A DNA stretch of 64,000 nucleotides, taken from Sphingomonas colocasiae. GTDB taxonomy: Bacteria > Pseudomonadota > Alphaproteobacteria > Sphingomonadales > Sphingomonadaceae. The notes beneath the pieces are model-generated. The model searched no databases. It worked only from the letters and a program-made list of their open reading frames with translations, and was not told the origin of the DNA. Positions 61,101 to 64,000 of the stretch are shown piece by piece. A program made the translations under genes and the position numbers. The stretch lies in contig NZ_JAINVV010000004.1 in assembly GCF_019880585.1 (NCBI RefSeq), positions 124,001 to 188,000 of the forward strand, written 5' to 3'. Within the stretch, counting starts at the first letter, position 1, and each line of letters begins with the position of its first letter.

Positions 61101-62621
61101 ATGGGTGGAGCCGCAGCGAATGGGGCAGCGAACTGGGCGGCGATCGACGGCGCCGGGCGGCCTACGCTCGCCGAGATCTTCACCGCCGAGCCCGACCGGC
61201 TCTCGCGCCTCGCGCTCGACGAGGCGGGCATCCGCTTCGACTGGTCGAAGACGCATCTGACCGCCGGGCTGATCGACGGTTTCGCGGCGCTGGCCGATGC
61301 CGCCGGGCTGGCCGGCGCGCGCGACGCGATGTTCGCCGGAAAGCCCGTCAACGTCACCGAGGGGCGCGCCGCCGAACATTGCGCCGAACGCGGCGAAGGC
61401 TCGCCCGAAAGCGTGATGCGCGCGCGGGCGCTCCATGCCCGGATGCGCGCGCTGATCGACGCGATCGAGGCCGACGCCTTCGGCCCGATCCGCCACGTCC
61501 TGCATATCGGCATCGGCGGTTCGGCGCTGGGGCCGGACCTGCTGGTCGACGCGCTGGGCCGCGATTCGAACCGATACGACGTCGCGATCGTCTCCAATGT
61601 CGACGGCGCGGCGCTGGAGGAGGCGTTCGCGCGCTTCGATCCTTCGGCCACCCTGCTCGCGATCGCGTCCAAGACCTTCACCACCACCGAGACGATGCTC
61701 AACGCCGAAAGCGCGATCGAATGGATGGCGGAGGCCGGGGTGGAGGATCCCTTCGGCCGGATCGTCGCGCTCACCGCCGCGCCCGACCAGGCGGTCGCCT
61801 GGGGCGTCGACGAAACCCGCGTCCTGCCGTTTTCCGAAAGCGTCGGCGGGCGGTATTCGCTCTGGTCGTCGATCGGCTTTCCCGCAGCGCTGGCGCTGGG
61901 CTGGAACGCGTTCGAGGAATTGCTGGAGGGGGCGGCGGCGATGGACCGTCATTTCCGGCTCGCGCCCTGGCGCGCCAACGCGCCGGTGCTCGCCGCCTTC
62001 GCCGATCTCTATTATGCGCAGGTGCGCGGCTGCGAGACGCGCGCGGTGTTCGCCTATGACGAGCGGCTGCGCCTGCTGCCCAGCTATCTCCAGCAGCTCG
62101 AGATGGAATCGAACGGCAAGCGCGCCACGGCGGACGGCCGGCCGCTCGACCGGCCGAGCGCGCCGATCACCTGGGGCGGGGTGGGCACCGATGCGCAGCA
62201 TGCGGTGTTCCAGCTTCTCCACCAGGGCACGCATCTGGTGCCAGTCGAGTTCGTCGCCGCGATCGAGCCGGGCGACGCGCTGGCGGAGGATCATCACCGC
62301 CAGTTGCTGATCAACTGTTTCGCGCAAGGGGCGGCGCTGATGGCGGGCCGCGCCAGCGAGGATGCGGCGCGCGACTATCCCGGCGATCGCCCGTCGAGCA
62401 CGATCCTGCTCGATCGGCTCGATCCTTCGACGCTGGGCGCGCTGATCGCCTTTTACGAGCATCGCACCTTCGCCAACGCGGTGATGATCGGGATCAATCC
62501 CTTCGACCAGTTCGGCGTGGAGCTGGGCAAGGAGATCGCGCGATCGATCGGCAGCGAGGGCACGGCGCGCTTCGACGCGTCGACGCGCGCGCTGATCGAT
62601 CGTGCCGGCCTCGGCGGGTGA
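61101..62621 (+). CDS. pgi: Glucose-6-phosphate isomerase
   Basis: Glycolytic isomerase of 506 residues. Landmarks: IGIGGSALGPDLLVDAL, SKTFTTTET, the signature GGRYSLWSSIGFPAAL (in pieces GRYSLWSSIG), the active Glu in QLEMESNGK, and EHRTFANAVMIGINPFDQFGVELGK read as INPFDQFGVELGK. ATG 61101 has AAGGAG nine bases upstream. It is divergent from marR. The upstream 60 nt contain no recognised operator other than the MarR dyad. Confidence 0.95.
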   Translation: MGGAAANGAANWAAIDGAGRPTLAEIFTAEPDRLSRLALDEAGIRFDWSKTHLTAGLIDGFAALADAAGLAGARDAMFAGKPVNVTEGRAAEHCAERGEGSPESVMRARALHARMRALIDAIEADAFGPIRHVLHIGIGGSALGPDLLVDALGRDSNRYDVAIVSNVDGAALEEAFARFDPSATLLAIASKTFTTTETMLNAESAIEWMAEAGVEDPFGRIVALTAAPDQAVAWGVDETRVLPFSESVGGRYSLWSSIGFPAALALGWNAFEELLEGAAAMDRHFRLAPWRANAPVLAAFADLYYAQVRGCETRAVFAYDERLRLLPSYLQQLEMESNGKRATADGRPLDRPSAPITWGGVGTDAQHAVFQLLHQGTHLVPVEFVAAIEPGDALAEDHHRQLLINCFAQGAALMAGRASEDAARDYPGDRPSSTILLDRLDPSTLGALIAFYEHRTFANAVMIGINPFDQFGVELGKEIARSIGSEGTARFDASTRALIDRAGLGG

Positions 62622-62701
62622 TCGGGTTGCTCGCTCGATCATTGTGATGCGGAAAAGCCGTTTGTTCGATCAGGCGGCAATCCCTAGATAGCCTCAACAT
62701 T

Positions 62702-62782
62702 GTCATTCCCGCGAACGCGGGAATCCAGAAATGCCGACATTCGCGCGGGTGGCCCCTGGATTCCCGCTTTCGCGGGAATGAC
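62702..62782. repeat. Paired inverted repeat (CATTCCCGC family), second copy
   Basis: Two arms as at 2029-2110 (GTCATTCCCGCG... and the reverse complement) enclose 27 nt, between pgi and gor, both on plus. It lies directly before the gor ribosome site, so it could affect the leader mRNA. Confidence 0.85.
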
Positions 62783-62799
62783 ATCAGAAGGAAACCGCG

Positions 62800-64000
62800 A
62801 TGCCCAGCTACGATTACGACCTTTTCACGATCGGCGCGGGATCGGGGGGCGTGCGCGCCTCGCGCGTCGCCTCGGCGCATGGCGCGAAGGTCGCGGTGGC
62901 GGAGGAATATCGCGTGGGCGGCACCTGCGTGATCCGGGGCTGCGTGCCCAAGAAGCTGCTCGTCTATGGCGCGCATTTCGCGGAAGACCTGAAGGACGCG
63001 CGCCGCTTCGGCTGGAACGTGCCCGATTGCAGCTTCGACTGGAGCGTGCTGCGCGACAATGTGCTCGCCGATGTCGACCGGCTGGAAAAGGCCTATACCG
63101 AGACGCTGGGCAACCATAAGGTGGAGGTGATCCGCGAGCGCGCGGTGGTGAAGGGGCCGCACGAGATCGCGCTGGCATCGGGCCGGACGGTGACGGCGGG
63201 CAAGATCCTGATCGCGACCGGCGCCTGGCCGCTGATCCCGGACGTGCCCGGCGCGGAACATGGCATCACCTCCAACGAGGTGTTCCACCTGCCCGAACTG
63301 CCGAAGCGCGTGGTGATCGCCGGCGGCGGCTATATCGCCAATGAATTCGCGGGCATCTTCAACGAATTCGGCAGCAAGGTGACGATCGTCAACCGGTCCG
63401 ACGCGATCCTGCGCGGCTATGACGAACAGATCCGCGACCGGCTGCTCCAGATCTCGATGATCAAGGGCATCGAATTCCGCTTCAACGCGCCGTTCGAGAA
63501 GATCGAGAAGCTGGAGGACGGATCGCTGCGCATCTTCATGCAGGGCTGCGATCCGATCGAGGCCGATTGCCTGATCTTCGCCACCGGCCGCCGCCCCAAG
63601 AGCGACGGCATCGGGCTGGAGGAGGCGGGCGTCGCGCTGAACGAGAAGGGCGCGGTGGTTGTCGACGAGGACAACCGCACCAGTGTCGACAGCATCTATG
63701 CGGTGGGCGACGTCACCGATCGGGTGCAGTTGACTCCGGTCGCGATCCGCGAGGGCCAGGCCTTTGCCGACACCGTGTTCGGCGGCAAGCCGCACCGCGT
63801 GGATTATGGCTGCATTCCCAGCGCCGTGTTCAGCCATCCGCCGCTGGCGGGCGTGGGCATGACCGAGGGGCAGGCGCGCAACAAGCTCGGCTCGATCAAG
63901 GTCTACCAGTCCGATTTCCGGCCGATGAAGAATGTGCTGGCGGGCCGCAACGAACGCTCGCTCTACAAGATGATCGTCGATGCCGCGAGCGACCGCGTCG
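62800..64000 (+). CDS. gor: Glutathione-disulfide reductase (partial)
   Basis: FAD-dependent disulfide reductase, cut off by the window edge after 400 residues (about 450 expected). FAD site IGAGSGGVRASR, redox-active C43-x4-C48 (GGTCVIRGCVPKK), and NADP site AGGGYIANEFAGIF, followed by NRSD, which suits NADPH. The conserved YAVGDVTDRVQLTPVAIREG completes the FAD site. The catalytic His-Glu pair and dimer end lie beyond the window. ATG 62800 follows AGAAGGAAA. Confidence 0.93.
   Translation, partial: MPSYDYDLFTIGAGSGGVRASRVASAHGAKVAVAEEYRVGGTCVIRGCVPKKLLVYGAHFAEDLKDARRFGWNVPDCSFDWSVLRDNVLADVDRLEKAYTETLGNHKVEVIRERAVVKGPHEIALASGRTVTAGKILIATGAWPLIPDVPGAEHGITSNEVFHLPELPKRVVIAGGGYIANEFAGIFNEFGSKVTIVNRSDAILRGYDEQIRDRLLQISMIKGIEFRFNAPFEKIEKLEDGSLRIFMQGCDPIEADCLIFATGRRPKSDGIGLEEAGVALNEKGAVVVDEDNRTSVDSIYAVGDVTDRVQLTPVAIREGQAFADTVFGGKPHRVDYGCIPSAVFSHPPLAGVGMTEGQARNKLGSIKVYQSDFRPMKNVLAGRNERSLYKMIVDAASDRV

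Overview
The window is GC-rich (about two thirds G+C by eye), dense, ordinary bacterial chromosome. Gene content and order point to an alphaproteobacterium of the Sphingomonadales (Sphingomonas/Rhizorhabdus-like): lepB-rnc-era, ccoNOQP-GHIS, FixL/FixJ, a TonB-dependent receptor of the sphingomonad type, a DUF3857 protein, and intergenic inverted repeats typical of this group. The genus is an inference; no rRNA is present. I see no phage, plasmid, insertion sequence or CRISPR array.

Region 1 (1-11.7 kb) is a catabolic island for an unidentified substrate. It has two exported SnoaL/limonene-epoxide-hydrolase-like proteins, a carotenoid-cleavage-type dioxygenase, two acyl-CoA ligases, two thiolase-family proteins (one lacking a catalytic Cys), a DapB-like dehydrogenase, a nitronate-monooxygenase-like flavoprotein and a DUF1295 membrane protein. 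Most sit in two overlapping operons: 3922-7045 on plus, and 11647-7330 on minus.

Region 2 (11.8-18.5 kb) looks like a peptide and D-amino-acid scavenging module. It holds a membrane-anchored serine hydrolase, an enolase-superfamily epimerase (DgcA-like), a POT-family peptide transporter, a Tat-exported dipeptidase and a DUF1611 protein (DgcN-like). DgcN and DgcA are the two enzymes of an N-acetylating D-glutamate catabolic route. Two near-identical promoter/operator sequences precede the two transcription units, which suggests one regulon. HMG-CoA lyase, D-glycerate kinase with hydroxypyruvate reductase, and PruA with a divergent AraC regulator follow to 24.3 kb.

Region 3 (24.7-43.5 kb) is the low-oxygen block. 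An FNR-type regulator is followed by the complete, overlapping cbb3 oxidase operon ccoNOQPGHIS. OmpW and HemN diverge around a perfect FNR box. Further on are a NarL-type two-component pair beside a large repeat adhesin, FixLJ with a haem PAS domain, and a universal stress protein.

Region 4 (43.6-64 kb) is mixed and mostly housekeeping: DUF4403 lipoprotein, threonine synthase with a divergent LysR regulator, a frameshifted DUF3857 gene, tRNA-Arg(CCG), nth-dapB, a TonB receptor, a SIRT5-like sirtuin, MarR-MFS-small protein-lepB-rnc-era, pgi, and gor running off the right edge. Small genes recorded here include ccoQ, ccoS and three short exported or membrane peptides.
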